Of a stretch of DNA of 64,000 bases, positions 42,891 to 52,472 are shown in pieces. The first letter of the stretch is position 1; every line of letters begins with the position of its first letter. Both the position numbers and the translations under genes were made by a program. The stretch spans positions 6,783 through 70,782 of the forward strand of contig NZ_JYJF01000020.1 in assembly GCF_000955975.1 (NCBI RefSeq), read 5' to 3'. Below the pieces are notes generated by a model. The model ran no database searches. It had not been told where the DNA came from and was given only the letters and a program-made list of their open reading frames with translations. This DNA comes from Saccharothrix sp. ST-888 (GTDB lineage Bacteria; Actinomycetota; Actinomycetes; Streptomycetales; Streptomycetaceae).

Positions 42891-45800
42891 GGGACGATCA
42901 CCAACTCGACGGTCGGCGCGTACTGGCAGCGGCCGAACCACATCACCTTCGCCAGCGCCCAGTACGCCCCGGTCTCGGCATCGCGCGGGACGGCCAGCTC
43001 GAACCCGACCGTCCGCTCGGCACCGGCGGGCAGGACGAAACCACGGACCGGATCGGCGACCGCCGCCCACGTCCCCCAGGGGGAGACCAGTTGCAGCTCG
43101 CCCCGGATCTCACCCTGCGTGCGGTTGGTCAGGACCACCCCCAACTCGGCCCGTCCGCCCGGCGAAAGCCGCAACGAGGACGAGGTGACGTCCACCGACA
43201 GACCGGTGTCCCGGCCGGTCGCGGCCTTGGTCCCCTGCGCCGCGGCCCAGTCCTCGGGGACCTCGCCGGGCACCGGCAGCAGCGCGGGCAGCTCGCCGAC
43301 CGCGATCGTGGCCACGTCCTCGACGGACTGCCCGGCGTGTTCCACCCGCACGGCCACGAAGTACAGGCCGGGTGCCGTACCCGCCGACGGGCGGAGCGTC
43401 ACCGGGAAGCGGAGATGACCCCCGGCCTCCAGCCGGTACGGGCGCCGCCCGCTGCTCACCTCCCACCCGTCCGGCGCCAGCAGGCTCACCGTGCCCTCGA
43501 CCGCCGCATCGCGCAGGTGCGAGGCCAGTACCACCGAGACCTCCACCGGGCTGCCGTCGGTGCGCAGCAGCCCCGGCGACACACCGACCGAGACCGGCAG
43601 GTACCCCATCGGCGCCGGGCCCCGGTTGTGCAGCCAGTACCGGGCGTGCACGGGCTGCGCCACCTCCGCGACCGGCCCGAGCGCCGGCCCGCCGGCGACC
43701 GGCTGCTTCGCCTGCTCCGGTACGCCGACCAGGGTCGCGACCTCCGAGCCGTGCAGCTCGGGGTGGTCCGTGAGCGGTTCGCCGGGCCGCTCCAGCAGAT
43801 CGGCCGTCCGCAGTTCGGTGAACCGCAGGGCGCCCTCCAGCCGTGCGGTCCTGCCGAGGCCGGTGGACTCGACCAGGCGCAGCGTGACCCCGGCGGCCGG
43901 GTCGGTGGTGGCCGCCGAGCCCCGGGCGATCGGGTTGCCGGTGGGCTTGAGCGCGCCGAGCAGCACCTCGCGCTCCGGCTGGACCCGCAGGTTGGCCAGA
44001 CCGGCCGGCAGCGGGCCGGGGTGTGCGGGGGCGAGCCGGGTGTACAGCGGATGGTTGAACTCCTGGCCCTGGGCGGGCAGCGTCAGCGCCCGCCAGTCAC
44101 CGTCGCCGGACACCAGCGAGTAGCTGAACTCGTGTGTCCAGTGCTGGAGTTGGAAGGAGGCGCCGTCGGGCAGGGTGCGCTGCGGCGGATCGATCCAGAC
44201 CCCGGACGGCCAGCCGGTGCAACTGCGCATCAGCGACAGGTGCAGGGCGCCGCTCGGGTCCACGGCGAAGCCGGGCAGGCCGAAGGTGAGCAGGGCGACC
44301 GTGTGGTCGGTGAGCAGTTCGCCCTCGGCCGCCGGGCCGGGGCAGGTGGCGGAGATCCGGGCGTCTGCCAGGTCCTCGGCGAGTGCGGCGGGGTCGGTCA
44401 CCACCAGGGCGGGCAGTGCCCGCAGGTCGCGCAGGTCGGCGCCGGGCTGCCACATCTCGTGCAGCGGCTTGTCGGCCGGCACCCACACCCGGCCGTGCGT
44501 CCTGAGTGCGGCGGAGTACTCGGCGCCCGCGCGTTCCAGCAGCTCCCTGGCCGCGTCGTTGACTTCGGGGCCGCCGAGCACGATGCGGAAGTCCGGGAGG
44601 TTGGAGTCGACGTCCAGCCAGCCGTAGCGGGACCAGTCGGCGCTCGCGGTGGTCGCGGTGACGCCCACCCGGGCCAGGGCGACGAGAAGTCCGCGCGCCT
44701 CGGCGGCGGCCTCCAGCGACGGGACCACCACCTCGGCGACACCGAGCGCCCGTTCCCCGATCGCCGCTCCGGTGAGGTCGTGGAGGCAGACCCGGGCCGT
44801 GGCGCCGAGCCCGAACCAGGTGTTGGCCGGGTTGTCCAAGGTCCACGGCGACTCGGCCGCATCGACGTCCGGCAGCGCGAAGCCGCGGCCGACCACGGCG
44901 TTCGCCACCTCGCTGACCGGCAGTGCGCCCGGCAGGTCGACCGGAAAGCGCAGCCGCAGCAACCGGTCCGCTCCGGCGTAGTCGACCACCCTGGTCCGGC
45001 AGTCGAGGCGCTCGATGCCGTGCCAGAGTGTGACCGTCTGCTCGTACCTGATGCCCTCGACCGTGCCGGCGATCACCAGGCGTTCGCCGAGTGGGCCGCT
45101 CTCCCGGCGGACGGTCGCGGTTCCGGCGGAGGCGCCGACCACCGGGCCCTTCGGGACCAGGTGCCAGGGGCCCTCGCCGAAGTCCGGGTGCTGCGGGTAC
45201 TCCTCGTAGACCCGCAGCTCGTTGCCGACCTGGCCGTCCCGGATCAACTCCCGTTCGTGGCGCAGGTCGTGGATGCTGGACAGGCCGCCGCCCCGGGCCG
45301 GATCGGCGGTGATCCGGTAGCGCTCGTTGGCGATGACCCGGCCTTCGGCGGGGTGCCAGGCGGCGTTCGGCTCGCCGTCCACCAAGCGCCAGGTCCGCCA
45401 GCCGAGCGCCGGGACGTCCGTGGCCAGGAAGCGCAGCGTGCCCCGGTCCACCGCACAGGGCACCTCGGTGCCGGTGTCGTCCAGCACCCGGCCGCCGTCG
45501 GTGCCTTCCGGGAGCGGGAGCTCCACCAGGGCCGATCGGTCGAAGGAGAGGCTGTTGGCGACGACCAGGGCGGTGCCCTCGCCCGTGGTGTCGATCCGGC
45601 CGATCAGCGCGTCCAGCGCGGTGTCGCGGACGGCGGCGGCCAGGTCGTGTGCCTCGCGCCAGCCGGAGAGCAGGTCGATGTACACCTGGTCGGACTCGGA
45701 ACCGGTGATCGCGTCATGGTGTGCGCCGTAGGCGAGTTGGCGCCAGACCTTGTCGAGTGCGGCATCGGGGTAGCCGCCCAGGCCGTGGAGCGCGGCGAGG

Positions 45801-47098
45801 GTGGCGAGCTTCTCGGCGTCCACGGCGGCCACCTCGCCGGCCCGCTGGGCCTGCTTGGTGTCGATGTAGGAGACGTCCTTGCCGGTGTAGACCGGGTTCA
45901 TGTCGCGGGTCTGCGGGCTGGGCCGCCGTCCGGAGGCGGCGAGTTCGGCGCGGACCGCGGTGAGGAAGTCGTGCGGTGTGCCGCAACTGAAGCGCGGCCA
46001 GACGTACTTGGCGGCCCAGGAGCGGTGGATCTCGGTGACCCACTTGTTCGGCGGGGTGTAGTCGGTGCCGACCGGAAGCAGCAGGTTCCTGGTCGCGCCG
46101 ACCGGCTTGAGCTTGCGGTACAGCTCGTAGACGGCCTGCTCGGCCGTCGCCAGATCGGGGGAGGAGTCCATCCACCAGCCGGCGGAGTAGTGGTGCGGCA
46201 TGAAGTGGGTGAGCACACCGCGTCCCGAGGGCGAGATCCACTCGAACTCGCTCGGGAACTGCATCACCGTGGCGTCGTCCTTGGCCGCCCGGAAGTTCTT
46301 CTGGATCGGCCCCCACTGGTGGAACGGACCGCGGGCCCAGGCGCTCCCGGTCAGCCCGGCCGCGTCCAGATAGCCGGGGAACTGCGGGTCGTGGCCGAAG
46401 ACGTCCAGCTGCCAGGCGGTCTGCGGGTCGCCGCCGAGGATCTCGCGCTGGTAGCCGATGCCGTAGACGATGTTGCGGATGGTGGTCTCGGCGCCGGTCA
46501 GATTGGTGTTGGGCTCGTTGTAGGTGCCGCCGACCAGCTCGACCTGGCCGCGCTCCAGCAGCCGCCGCAGATCGGCGCGGCGCTCCGGGTGCTGGTCGAA
46601 GTACGGCTTCAGGTAGTCGATTTCGGCGAGCACGAACTTGTACACCGGGTCGCGCAGCGCCAGATCCAGGTGGGCGTCGACCAGTGCGAAGCCGTTGCGC
46701 TCCCACAGCGGCCGGGTGGTGGCGTCGCCGGAGAGCAGCTCCCACGGCGAGGTGTACGCGGCCTGGGTGTTCCACCAGACCGGGTCGTAGTGGAAGTGCG
46801 AGACCAGGTACATCGTCCAGCCGGGCTCGGCGACGACGACGCTCGCCTCCGTCTCGGCGCCCTGGGCCCCGACCGTGACCGGCAGCCGGGCACCGACGAC
46901 CGGATCATCGATGGTGAGCGGGACTTCGACCACGCCCGTGCCGGTTGCCTCGCCGCTGACACCGGAGCCGGCGACGGTGACCCGGACGGCCGGTCCGTCC
47001 GCGGGGCCGTCCAGGGTGACGCGTAGCACCTGGCGGGGGGCGTCCTCGGTGCCGACGAACAGGTCGGTGTTCTCCACGGCGGTGATGGCGACCGGCAC
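42887..47098 (-). CDS. GH38 alpha-mannosidase
   Basis: 1403 residues, a long multi-domain form. After an N-terminal beta-domain, the catalytic part opens with VSHFHYDPVWW (zinc ligands His and Asp) and contains the nucleophile Asp in WQLDVFGHD at residue 232, and AYGAHHDAITGSESD (second zinc His). Beta-sandwich domains fill the C-terminal half. GH38 enzymes remove alpha-linked mannose from N-glycans. No signal peptide is seen, so it probably works inside the cell on imported oligosaccharides. The GTG at 47098 follows AGGAAGGA. Third enzyme of a presumed minus-strand operon GH5-GH85-GH38. Confidence 0.93.
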   Translation of the reverse strand: MPVAITAVENTDLFVGTEDAPRQVLRVTLDGPADGPAVRVTVAGSGVSGEATGTGVVEVPLTIDDPVVGARLPVTVGAQGAETEASVVVAEPGWTMYLVSHFHYDPVWWNTQAAYTSPWELLSGDATTRPLWERNGFALVDAHLDLALRDPVYKFVLAEIDYLKPYFDQHPERRADLRRLLERGQVELVGGTYNEPNTNLTGAETTIRNIVYGIGYQREILGGDPQTAWQLDVFGHDPQFPGYLDAAGLTGSAWARGPFHQWGPIQKNFRAAKDDATVMQFPSEFEWISPSGRGVLTHFMPHHYSAGWWMDSSPDLATAEQAVYELYRKLKPVGATRNLLLPVGTDYTPPNKWVTEIHRSWAAKYVWPRFSCGTPHDFLTAVRAELAASGRRPSPQTRDMNPVYTGKDVSYIDTKQAQRAGEVAAVDAEKLATLAALHGLGGYPDAALDKVWRQLAYGAHHDAITGSESDQVYIDLLSGWREAHDLAAAVRDTALDALIGRIDTTGEGTALVVANSLSFDRSALVELPLPEGTDGGRVLDDTGTEVPCAVDRGTLRFLATDVPALGWRTWRLVDGEPNAAWHPAEGRVIANERYRITADPARGGGLSSIHDLRHERELIRDGQVGNELRVYEEYPQHPDFGEGPWHLVPKGPVVGASAGTATVRRESGPLGERLVIAGTVEGIRYEQTVTLWHGIERLDCRTRVVDYAGADRLLRLRFPVDLPGALPVSEVANAVVGRGFALPDVDAAESPWTLDNPANTWFGLGATARVCLHDLTGAAIGERALGVAEVVVPSLEAAAEARGLLVALARVGVTATTASADWSRYGWLDVDSNLPDFRIVLGGPEVNDAARELLERAGAEYSAALRTHGRVWVPADKPLHEMWQPGADLRDLRALPALVVTDPAALAEDLADARISATCPGPAAEGELLTDHTVALLTFGLPGFAVDPSGALHLSLMRSCTGWPSGVWIDPPQRTLPDGASFQLQHWTHEFSYSLVSGDGDWRALTLPAQGQEFNHPLYTRLAPAHPGPLPAGLANLRVQPEREVLLGALKPTGNPIARGSAATTDPAAGVTLRLVESTGLGRTARLEGALRFTELRTADLLERPGEPLTDHPELHGSEVATLVGVPEQAKQPVAGGPALGPVAEVAQPVHARYWLHNRGPAPMGYLPVSVGVSPGLLRTDGSPVEVSVVLASHLRDAAVEGTVSLLAPDGWEVSSGRRPYRLEAGGHLRFPVTLRPSAGTAPGLYFVAVRVEHAGQSVEDVATIAVGELPALLPVPGEVPEDWAAAQGTKAATGRDTGLSVDVTSSSLRLSPGGRAELGVVLTNRTQGEIRGELQLVSPWGTWAAVADPVRGFVLPAGAERTVGFELAVPRDAETGAYWALAKVMWFGRCQYAPTVELVIVP

Positions 47099-47221
47099 GG
47101 GGTGGGTCCTTCCTGGTGGGAGGGTGTTTCGCGGTGGTGCTGCCTGCTGGTTGCTGCCTTGCTGGTGGTTGGCTCTCGGTTGCCGACTGTTGGTTGCCGA
47201 CTGTCGGTCCTGGTGCTGCTG

Positions 47222-49696
47222 CTACGAGCCCCAGGCCTCGAACTCGTAGATCCGGGCGGCGGGATCGGAGTTCTGGGTGGGTCTGGTGATGTTCAGGCGG
47301 ACGTACCTGGCCGTGACGTCCACCGGATGGGTGGTGGTGCCTGCGGTGTTGCCGGTGACGGTGACGGCGGTGGTCCACGGGTCGGCGGTGGAGGAGCGGA
47401 CCTGGATGGTGAAGTCACGGGTGTTCCAGGCCGGGTTCTCCTTGCCCGCCTCGGCGTGCCTGACCACGAACCGGGTGAGCGGATGTGCCGAACCCAGGTC
47501 CACCTCCAGCCACTTGGTACCGGTCAGCGTGCACCACTTGTCGCCGGTCCCGCCGAGGACGCTGCCGTTGACGGCCTTCGCCGGCCCCTCGTCGGCGTCG
47601 CACTGCCCGGAGGCGGTGGCCGGACGGTTCAGTGCCAGATTGGTTGCGGCAGGCGGGGTGTCGGACCAACTCACCTCGGCCGTGGCGGCTTTGGAACGCC
47701 CGTAGGTCGTCGATACCGCGTCGACCTCGATGGCGGTCGCGCTCTCCTGCCCCACCCGGTCCAGCTGCGGGACGTAGTACGCGTCGTTGGGCGTACCGCC
47801 GAGGAAGGTCCGGCTGCCGTCCGGGTTGCGCCGGTACACCTCGTAGTGGTGCACGGCACCGCTCTTCGGCGGGGTCCAGGACAGCCGCAGCGACTTGCGG
47901 CTCGCCGAGACGTCGGTGGCGCCGAGCACCGTGAGGCCGGTGGGCGCGGCTGTGGCGGCCACCGGTCCGTCGTACACCGCGAGCTGGCCGATCCTCACAT
48001 TGTAGGAGGCGATCGGGCTCGGTGCGGAGACCTGGAGGCCGATCTGCGCGATGGTCCGGCCCGCGTACGCCGAAAGGTCCAGCGTCCGGCGTTCCCAGCC
48101 GCTGCCGCCGGTCGTACCGAGGCCGATGGTGGTGAAGGCGGTGGGGTTGTCGGTGAAGGAGACGGCCGCGCTGAGGTGGGATGCCCCGGCGGAAGGTGTC
48201 CTGAACACCACGGACAGCCTGGTGCCGGTGTTCACCGGCAACCGGGACTCGTACAGCCGCACGGTGTTGGTCGCGTCCAGGCGCCCGGTCAGCCGCAGTG
48301 AGGAACCGCCCTCGTAGGCATCGGTGAAGTCGATCGACGGGCTGAGCCTGTTGCCGCTCGAAGCTACCAGCCAGCGGTAGGTGGGCAGGACGTCCTGGAG
48401 CGAGAGGTTGTTCCAGCCGCCGGTGCTCACCCGCTTCCCGGCGGAGTCGTAGAAGTCGCCCTGGCCGGTGTCGAAGGAGGTGACGAAGGGCTTGGCGGTG
48501 ACGGGGGAGGACTCGCCGATGTAGTTCGACAGGCCCTTCCAGGAGTCCGAGGTGCCGGTGTTGGACGGGTCGCCGTTGGCGCCGACCCAGTAGCGGGAGT
48601 CCTTGGCGTAGAAGTCGGCGCGGTCGGTGGCCGACTTCCAGGTCCACTCGGGGCGGTACAGGCCGAGCGAGGTGACCTGCGGCTTGCCGGGCGGGAAGAG
48701 CGCGTCCCAGGCGACGGAGGTCCGGTAGCCGGCCGCCTCGGTGTCGACACCCGAGTACAGCTCGTACTCGCTGCGGCCGAGCGACCGCGCCACGCTGCGC
48801 GAGGAGTCCAGCCCGGCGGCGGTCCAGTCGAAGTTCAGGAACATCGAGTCGGCGACCCGGCTCGAACCCTGTTGCAGGAAGGCGTCGTTGGCGGAGTTCA
48901 ACGCGTTCTGCCAGCCGACGTCACCGGACTCGGTCATCGCGTCGTACCACTGGAACTCGACCGGCCCCTGCGCCCGCGCGTAGGTCATCGTGCTGCGCAG
49001 TTCGGTGGCGAGGGCCGAGTCGCCGCCGGCGGTCTCCTGGTTGATGAACCAGCCGTCGAAGCCGTAGTACTTGGCGACCTGCACCAGCTTGTCCGCCACC
49101 GGGTAGCGGGAACCGGACTTCTGCACGAAGTCGCGTACCCACTGCAGCTGCCCGCCGTAGGCGGTGGGCGGGAAGAACACCGTGCCGTAGACCTTGACCC
49201 CGTTGCGGTGCGCGGCGTCGATGACCGTCGCATTGGGCGCCAGGATCAGCCCTTCGCCCGCCGAACCGCCCCAGAACACCAGGGTGTTCACATACTGCCA
49301 GTAGCCGAAGGCGTAGTAGCCGGGGTCGGCCGAACCCTGCGAGGGGTTGGCGGAGGTCGGACCGAAGGAGACCAGCGAGGAGATCCGGGCCTGGTCGGTA
49401 CGGGCATTCGGGTTGGCCCGCAGCACCGGGTCGGCGGTACGCGGCTGGAGGGGGACCCGGGAGCGGTTGAACCTGGCATCGGGGTCGCTCGCCGGGTCCC
49501 AGCCGAGCAGGGTGTCGGGGTACCAGTACGAGGCGTACGGCTGGCTGCCGTCGGCGGTGGACGCGGGGGCGGCCTCGGCCGTGTTCCTCGCTCCGGCGGT
49601 GGGGTCGGCTCGGGCGCCCGCTGTCGCGGGGACCGTGCCGAGGACGGCGGCGGCGAGGGCCGCACACAGTAGGAGGGGCAGCTGTCTGAATCCCAT
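47222..49696 (-). CDS. Secreted GH85 endo-beta-N-acetylglucosaminidase
   Basis: 824 residues. Signal peptide at 1-27. The GH85 barrel follows (YASYWYPDTLLGWDP; YYAFGYWQYVNTLVFWGGS), with the catalytic pair in GWFINQETAGG: Asn219 orients the substrate acetamido group and Glu221 is the acid/base. A beta-sandwich and a fibronectin-like segment come next, then a C-terminal F5/8-type C (CBM32-like) domain starting LALNRPATASGQC. ENGases of this family cut between the two core GlcNAc units of N-glycans, releasing the glycan outside the cell. Start has GGAGAC upstream. Confidence 0.93.
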   Translation of the reverse strand: MGFRQLPLLLCAALAAAVLGTVPATAGARADPTAGARNTAEAAPASTADGSQPYASYWYPDTLLGWDPASDPDARFNRSRVPLQPRTADPVLRANPNARTDQARISSLVSFGPTSANPSQGSADPGYYAFGYWQYVNTLVFWGGSAGEGLILAPNATVIDAAHRNGVKVYGTVFFPPTAYGGQLQWVRDFVQKSGSRYPVADKLVQVAKYYGFDGWFINQETAGGDSALATELRSTMTYARAQGPVEFQWYDAMTESGDVGWQNALNSANDAFLQQGSSRVADSMFLNFDWTAAGLDSSRSVARSLGRSEYELYSGVDTEAAGYRTSVAWDALFPPGKPQVTSLGLYRPEWTWKSATDRADFYAKDSRYWVGANGDPSNTGTSDSWKGLSNYIGESSPVTAKPFVTSFDTGQGDFYDSAGKRVSTGGWNNLSLQDVLPTYRWLVASSGNRLSPSIDFTDAYEGGSSLRLTGRLDATNTVRLYESRLPVNTGTRLSVVFRTPSAGASHLSAAVSFTDNPTAFTTIGLGTTGGSGWERRTLDLSAYAGRTIAQIGLQVSAPSPIASYNVRIGQLAVYDGPVAATAAPTGLTVLGATDVSASRKSLRLSWTPPKSGAVHHYEVYRRNPDGSRTFLGGTPNDAYYVPQLDRVGQESATAIEVDAVSTTYGRSKAATAEVSWSDTPPAATNLALNRPATASGQCDADEGPAKAVNGSVLGGTGDKWCTLTGTKWLEVDLGSAHPLTRFVVRHAEAGKENPAWNTRDFTIQVRSSTADPWTTAVTVTGNTAGTTTHPVDVTARYVRLNITRPTQNSDPAARIYEFEAWGS

Positions 49697-49856
49697 CAGG
49701 GTCTCCGATCCAGCACGGGGCGAGTGGTCGGGTGCGGTGGGGCCGGCGGTTGCGGTGGCTCCGTCGGGTGGTCAGGTCAGCGGGTGCAGTTGGTGTACCG
49801 GTGCCGGCGGTCCGTGGCGGGGGTGGCGGGCGCGGCTTGCGTGGCGGGGGTGGCGG

Positions 49857-51131
49857 TCAGGACCGGCCGCCGGGCTCGATGAGCCTGGCGACGCCGCGCG
49901 CGGTCAGGTACTCGGGGTCGGCGGCGCGGACGGCGGGGACGATGGCGAGTGGTCCCGAGGCGCGCAGCCGTACCCACTCGGTGTGGAAGGCACTGCCGGG
50001 GGCGACCTCGGCGCGACGGTCGGGGCGCTCGCGCAGATCGACCGGGCAGAGCAGGCCGGGGCGGTCGGAGGCCGTGCCCCGCCGGCCGGAGTGCTGCGCG
50101 GTGCGCTCGTCGGCGCGCTGCTCGGTGATGACGGCGGCGAGCTCGGCGGCGAGCGGCTTGCGGCGGTGGTCGGTGGTGAACAGGCCGAGGTCGTACTCGC
50201 GCTCGGGGAAGTCGGCGAGCGAGCGGTCCAGGTCGTGCGAGCACCACCAGGTGACACCCCAGAGCGCGGGATTGGGGAGGAGCTGGTCGAGGGTGCGGCG
50301 GACGAAGGATGGAGCGTCCGCGTCGGGTACGTCCGGGCGGGGCGCGCCGATCTCCTGGAGCCAGACCGGGCGGGTGGGGTCGGAGGCGGTCGCGGCGGCG
50401 AGTTCGACCAGGTAGTCGGCGTGCGAGACGGTGGCCGGGCCGAGCGGGCCGTCGAGGGCGGAGACGCCGTTGAAGACCCAGGAGTGGACGGTGGTCAGAT
50501 CGCCCAGCTCGGCCGCGTCGGCGGGGTGGAACGGGTGCTCGGGGTCGTACCAGGCGGCGTCGTACAGCGAGTACAGGCCGAGCACGTACGGCGCGGCCGC
50601 GTCGACCGTCCGGAGCAGCTCGGCGGCCCACTGGGAGGACTCCTTGGCGTCGGTCGGGTTGGCCGGCCAGAGGTTGTTGACCTCGTTGCCCAGGGTGATC
50701 GCGAAGACGTTCGACCGGCTGGAGGCGGCCCGGCTCACCCGGTCCACATAGCGGGTGATGCCCTCGCGGACGGCGGGGTCGGTGAACAGACTCCGCCGGT
50801 GCCAGGTGAGCACCCAGGAGGGCAGGAAGTCGTAGCTGGACAGGTGGCCCTGGAGCAGGTCGACGGCCACGTCCAGGTCGAACTCCGCAGCGATGTCGAT
50901 CAGTTCGAGCAGATCGTCGATGCCGCGCCGTCGGATCAGCGAGCGGTTCGGCTGGATCCACGGCCAGATCGGGAAGACCCGGACATGGTCCAGACCGAGG
51001 CCGGCCAGATCTTCGAAGTCGCGCCGTACGGCATCGGCCGAGAAGTCCAGCCAGCTGTAGAACCAGCCCGCCGAGGGTACGTAGTTGACGCCGAATCGGA
51101 CTCGGTCGGGGCTTGGGTGCTGCGTGGTCAC
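49857..51131 (-). CDS. GH5 glycoside hydrolase, probably core beta-mannosidase (GH5_18-like)
   Basis: 424 residues without a signal peptide. The barrel shows DHVRVFPIWPWIQPN, acid/base Glu150 in LGNEVNN and nucleophile Glu260 in WLQEIGAP, both essential residues of clan A GH5. The overall pattern resembles subfamily GH5_18, known in bifidobacteria to split Man-beta-1,4-GlcNAc from the N-glycan core. Its place beside GH85 and GH38 genes supports this; the subfamily call is inference. The GTG at 51131 follows CGGAGGA. A LacI-type operator is 50 bases upstream. Confidence 0.78.
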   Translation of the reverse strand: MTTQHPSPDRVRFGVNYVPSAGWFYSWLDFSADAVRRDFEDLAGLGLDHVRVFPIWPWIQPNRSLIRRRGIDDLLELIDIAAEFDLDVAVDLLQGHLSSYDFLPSWVLTWHRRSLFTDPAVREGITRYVDRVSRAASSRSNVFAITLGNEVNNLWPANPTDAKESSQWAAELLRTVDAAAPYVLGLYSLYDAAWYDPEHPFHPADAAELGDLTTVHSWVFNGVSALDGPLGPATVSHADYLVELAAATASDPTRPVWLQEIGAPRPDVPDADAPSFVRRTLDQLLPNPALWGVTWWCSHDLDRSLADFPEREYDLGLFTTDHRRKPLAAELAAVITEQRADERTAQHSGRRGTASDRPGLLCPVDLRERPDRRAEVAPGSAFHTEWVRLRASGPLAIVPAVRAADPEYLTARGVARLIEPGGRS

Positions 51132-51180
51132 GCGCGTCCTCCGGCTGCCGGGTAGGGCGGACCCCCTGGTCGGGCAGGAG

Positions 51181-51196
51181 CCTAAACCGCTTTAGG
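51181..51196. promoter_or_regulatory. LacI-type operator upstream of the glycosidase genes
   Basis: CCTAAACCGCTTTAGG: perfect 6-bp arms around CCGC, the size and CG centre expected for LacI/GalR-family sites. It overlaps the stop codon of the LacI gene and lies 50 bases before the GH5 start. A near-copy is at 52309-52322. Confidence 0.78.
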
Positions 51197-52253
51197 TCGT
51201 CTGCCAAGACCGCCGTCGAGGGCCGGACGGCCCGGGTTCTCCCGGCCGGCCGGTGCTCTCCCGGACGGTGAGCAGCGGGGTGGGCGTCTGCAGGTCGCGG
51301 ACCGTCCCCGGGGCGTCGATCGCGGTGAGCAGCTGGCGGGCCACCTGCTCACCGAGGGCGAAGGTGTCCCGGGAGAGCGCGGTGAGGGCAGGGTGGACGA
51401 TCCGGGCCAGGACCGAGTCGTCGAAGGAGACGATGGAGAGCTCGCCGGGCACCGGGACGCCCATCTCGGTGGCCACGCCGAGCCCGGCGACCGCCATCAC
51501 GTCGCTGTCGTAGACGATCGCGGTCGGCCGCTGCGGCTGGGCGAGCAGGCGGCGGGTGGCGGCGGCGCCCTCGGAGTCGCTGAAGTCGGTCGGCACCGAG
51601 ACCGCCTCGATCAGCCCGAGGCTGCGGGCCGAGTCGCGCAGGGCGCGGATCCGGCGCTGGGTGTGCCGGAAGCTGGGCAGCCCGGCCAGGTGGGCGATCC
51701 GGCGGTGGCCGAGCGCGGCCAGGTAGTGCACGATCGACAGCATCGCCTCCCGGTCGTCCGCCCACACGCTGGGCAGAGTGCCGTGCCTGCCAGGACCGCC
51801 GAGTACGACGGCGGGGACACCGAGCCGCTCCAGCACCTCGACGCGCTCGTCGCGCACCTTGAGGTCCACCACGATGAAGCCGTCCACCCGGTGCTCGGAG
51901 GCCCAGCGCCGGTAGACCTCGATCTCGGCCGCGGTGTCCTCGACCACCAGCAGCTGCAGCGCCACCGCCCTGGCCGAGAGCCCGGCCTGCAGCCCGGAGA
52001 GCAGCTGGGCGAAGAACGGCTCCACCCCGATGGTCCGCGCGGGCCTGGCGATCACCAGCCCGACCGCTCCACTGCGGGCCCCGCCGAGTGCCCGCGCGGC
52101 GCTGTGCGGGCGCCAGTTCATCTCCTCGGCGACCAGCAGGATCCGCTCCCTGGTGGCCTCGCTCACCCCCGGCCGGCCGTTGAGCGCGAACGAGACCGCG
52201 CCCTTCGACACCCCGGCCTGCCGCGCGATGTCGGCAATCGTCGGTCGCCCCAC
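51192..52253 (-). CDS. LacI family transcriptional regulator of glycan use
   Basis: 353 residues. N-terminal helix-turn-helix and hinge: TIADIARQAGVSKGAVSFALNGRPGVSEATRERI ... WRPHSAARALGG, followed by a periplasmic-binding-protein-like sensor domain (VGLVIARP to SFDDSVLARIVHP). It should release DNA when an imported oligosaccharide or its product binds. The GTG at 52253 follows GAGAGGAG. It is placed between the divergent importer genes and the glycosidase genes and faces one operator at each side. Confidence 0.93.
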   Translation of the reverse strand: MGRPTIADIARQAGVSKGAVSFALNGRPGVSEATRERILLVAEEMNWRPHSAARALGGARSGAVGLVIARPARTIGVEPFFAQLLSGLQAGLSARAVALQLLVVEDTAAEIEVYRRWASEHRVDGFIVVDLKVRDERVEVLERLGVPAVVLGGPGRHGTLPSVWADDREAMLSIVHYLAALGHRRIAHLAGLPSFRHTQRRIRALRDSARSLGLIEAVSVPTDFSDSEGAAATRRLLAQPQRPTAIVYDSDVMAVAGLGVATEMGVPVPGELSIVSFDDSVLARIVHPALTALSRDTFALGEQVARQLLTAIDAPGTVRDLQTPTPLLTVRESTGRPGEPGPSGPRRRSWQTT

Positions 52254-52271
52254 GGCTCCGACTCCTCTCTC

Positions 52272-52300
52272 TTGACAGGGAGTGTAGCCCGGAGGATAGT
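52272..52300 (+). promoter_or_regulatory. Promoter of the sugar importer operon
   Basis: TTGACA (52272-52277), 17-base spacer, GATAGT (52295-52300): a good -35, ideal spacing and an acceptable -10. The predicted start near 52307 places the operator at 52309 directly downstream. Confidence 0.7.
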
Positions 52301-52308
52301 CCCGGGCA

Positions 52309-52322
52309 CTAGAGCGGTTTAG
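52309..52322. promoter_or_regulatory. Second LacI-type operator, at the importer transcription start
   Basis: CTAGAGCGGTTTAG differs by one base from the core of the site at 51182-51195 read on the opposite strand (CTAAAGCGGTTTAG). It sits just after the predicted start point, so repressor bound here would block the importer promoter and could also affect the divergent lacI-type gene. Confidence 0.75.
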
Positions 52323-52432
52323 TACACGCAATCGATGCGCGCAATCGGTATATGCGATCGGTACGGCAGTGCGACACGCAGCAGCACGTGACCACACGCA
52401 ATGCACGCAGACTCACACAGGCTGATGGGCGG
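52323..52432. repeat. Degenerate repeats in the importer leader
   Basis: ACGCAATCGATGCGCGCAATCGGTATATGCGATCGG-type sequence is built from recurring GCAATCG/GCGATCGG and ACACGCA units (ACGCAGCAGC, ACACGCAATGCACGCAG). They fill the untranslated leader between the operator and the binding-protein gene. Function unknown. Confidence 0.4.
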
Positions 52433-52472
52433 GCGACCAGAGCGCCGGCGCCAGGGCAGGCCGGGAGAACAC

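Noticed and set aside
42320..47026. 1568-codon plus-strand open frame opposite the alpha-mannosidase
   Set aside because: Composition is typical of an antisense shadow and the opposite strand encodes a complete GH38 enzyme with all catalytic motifs.
52323..52432. Possible CRISPR-like array in the importer leader
   Set aside because: Units are too short, irregular and drifted, and there are no uniform spacers.
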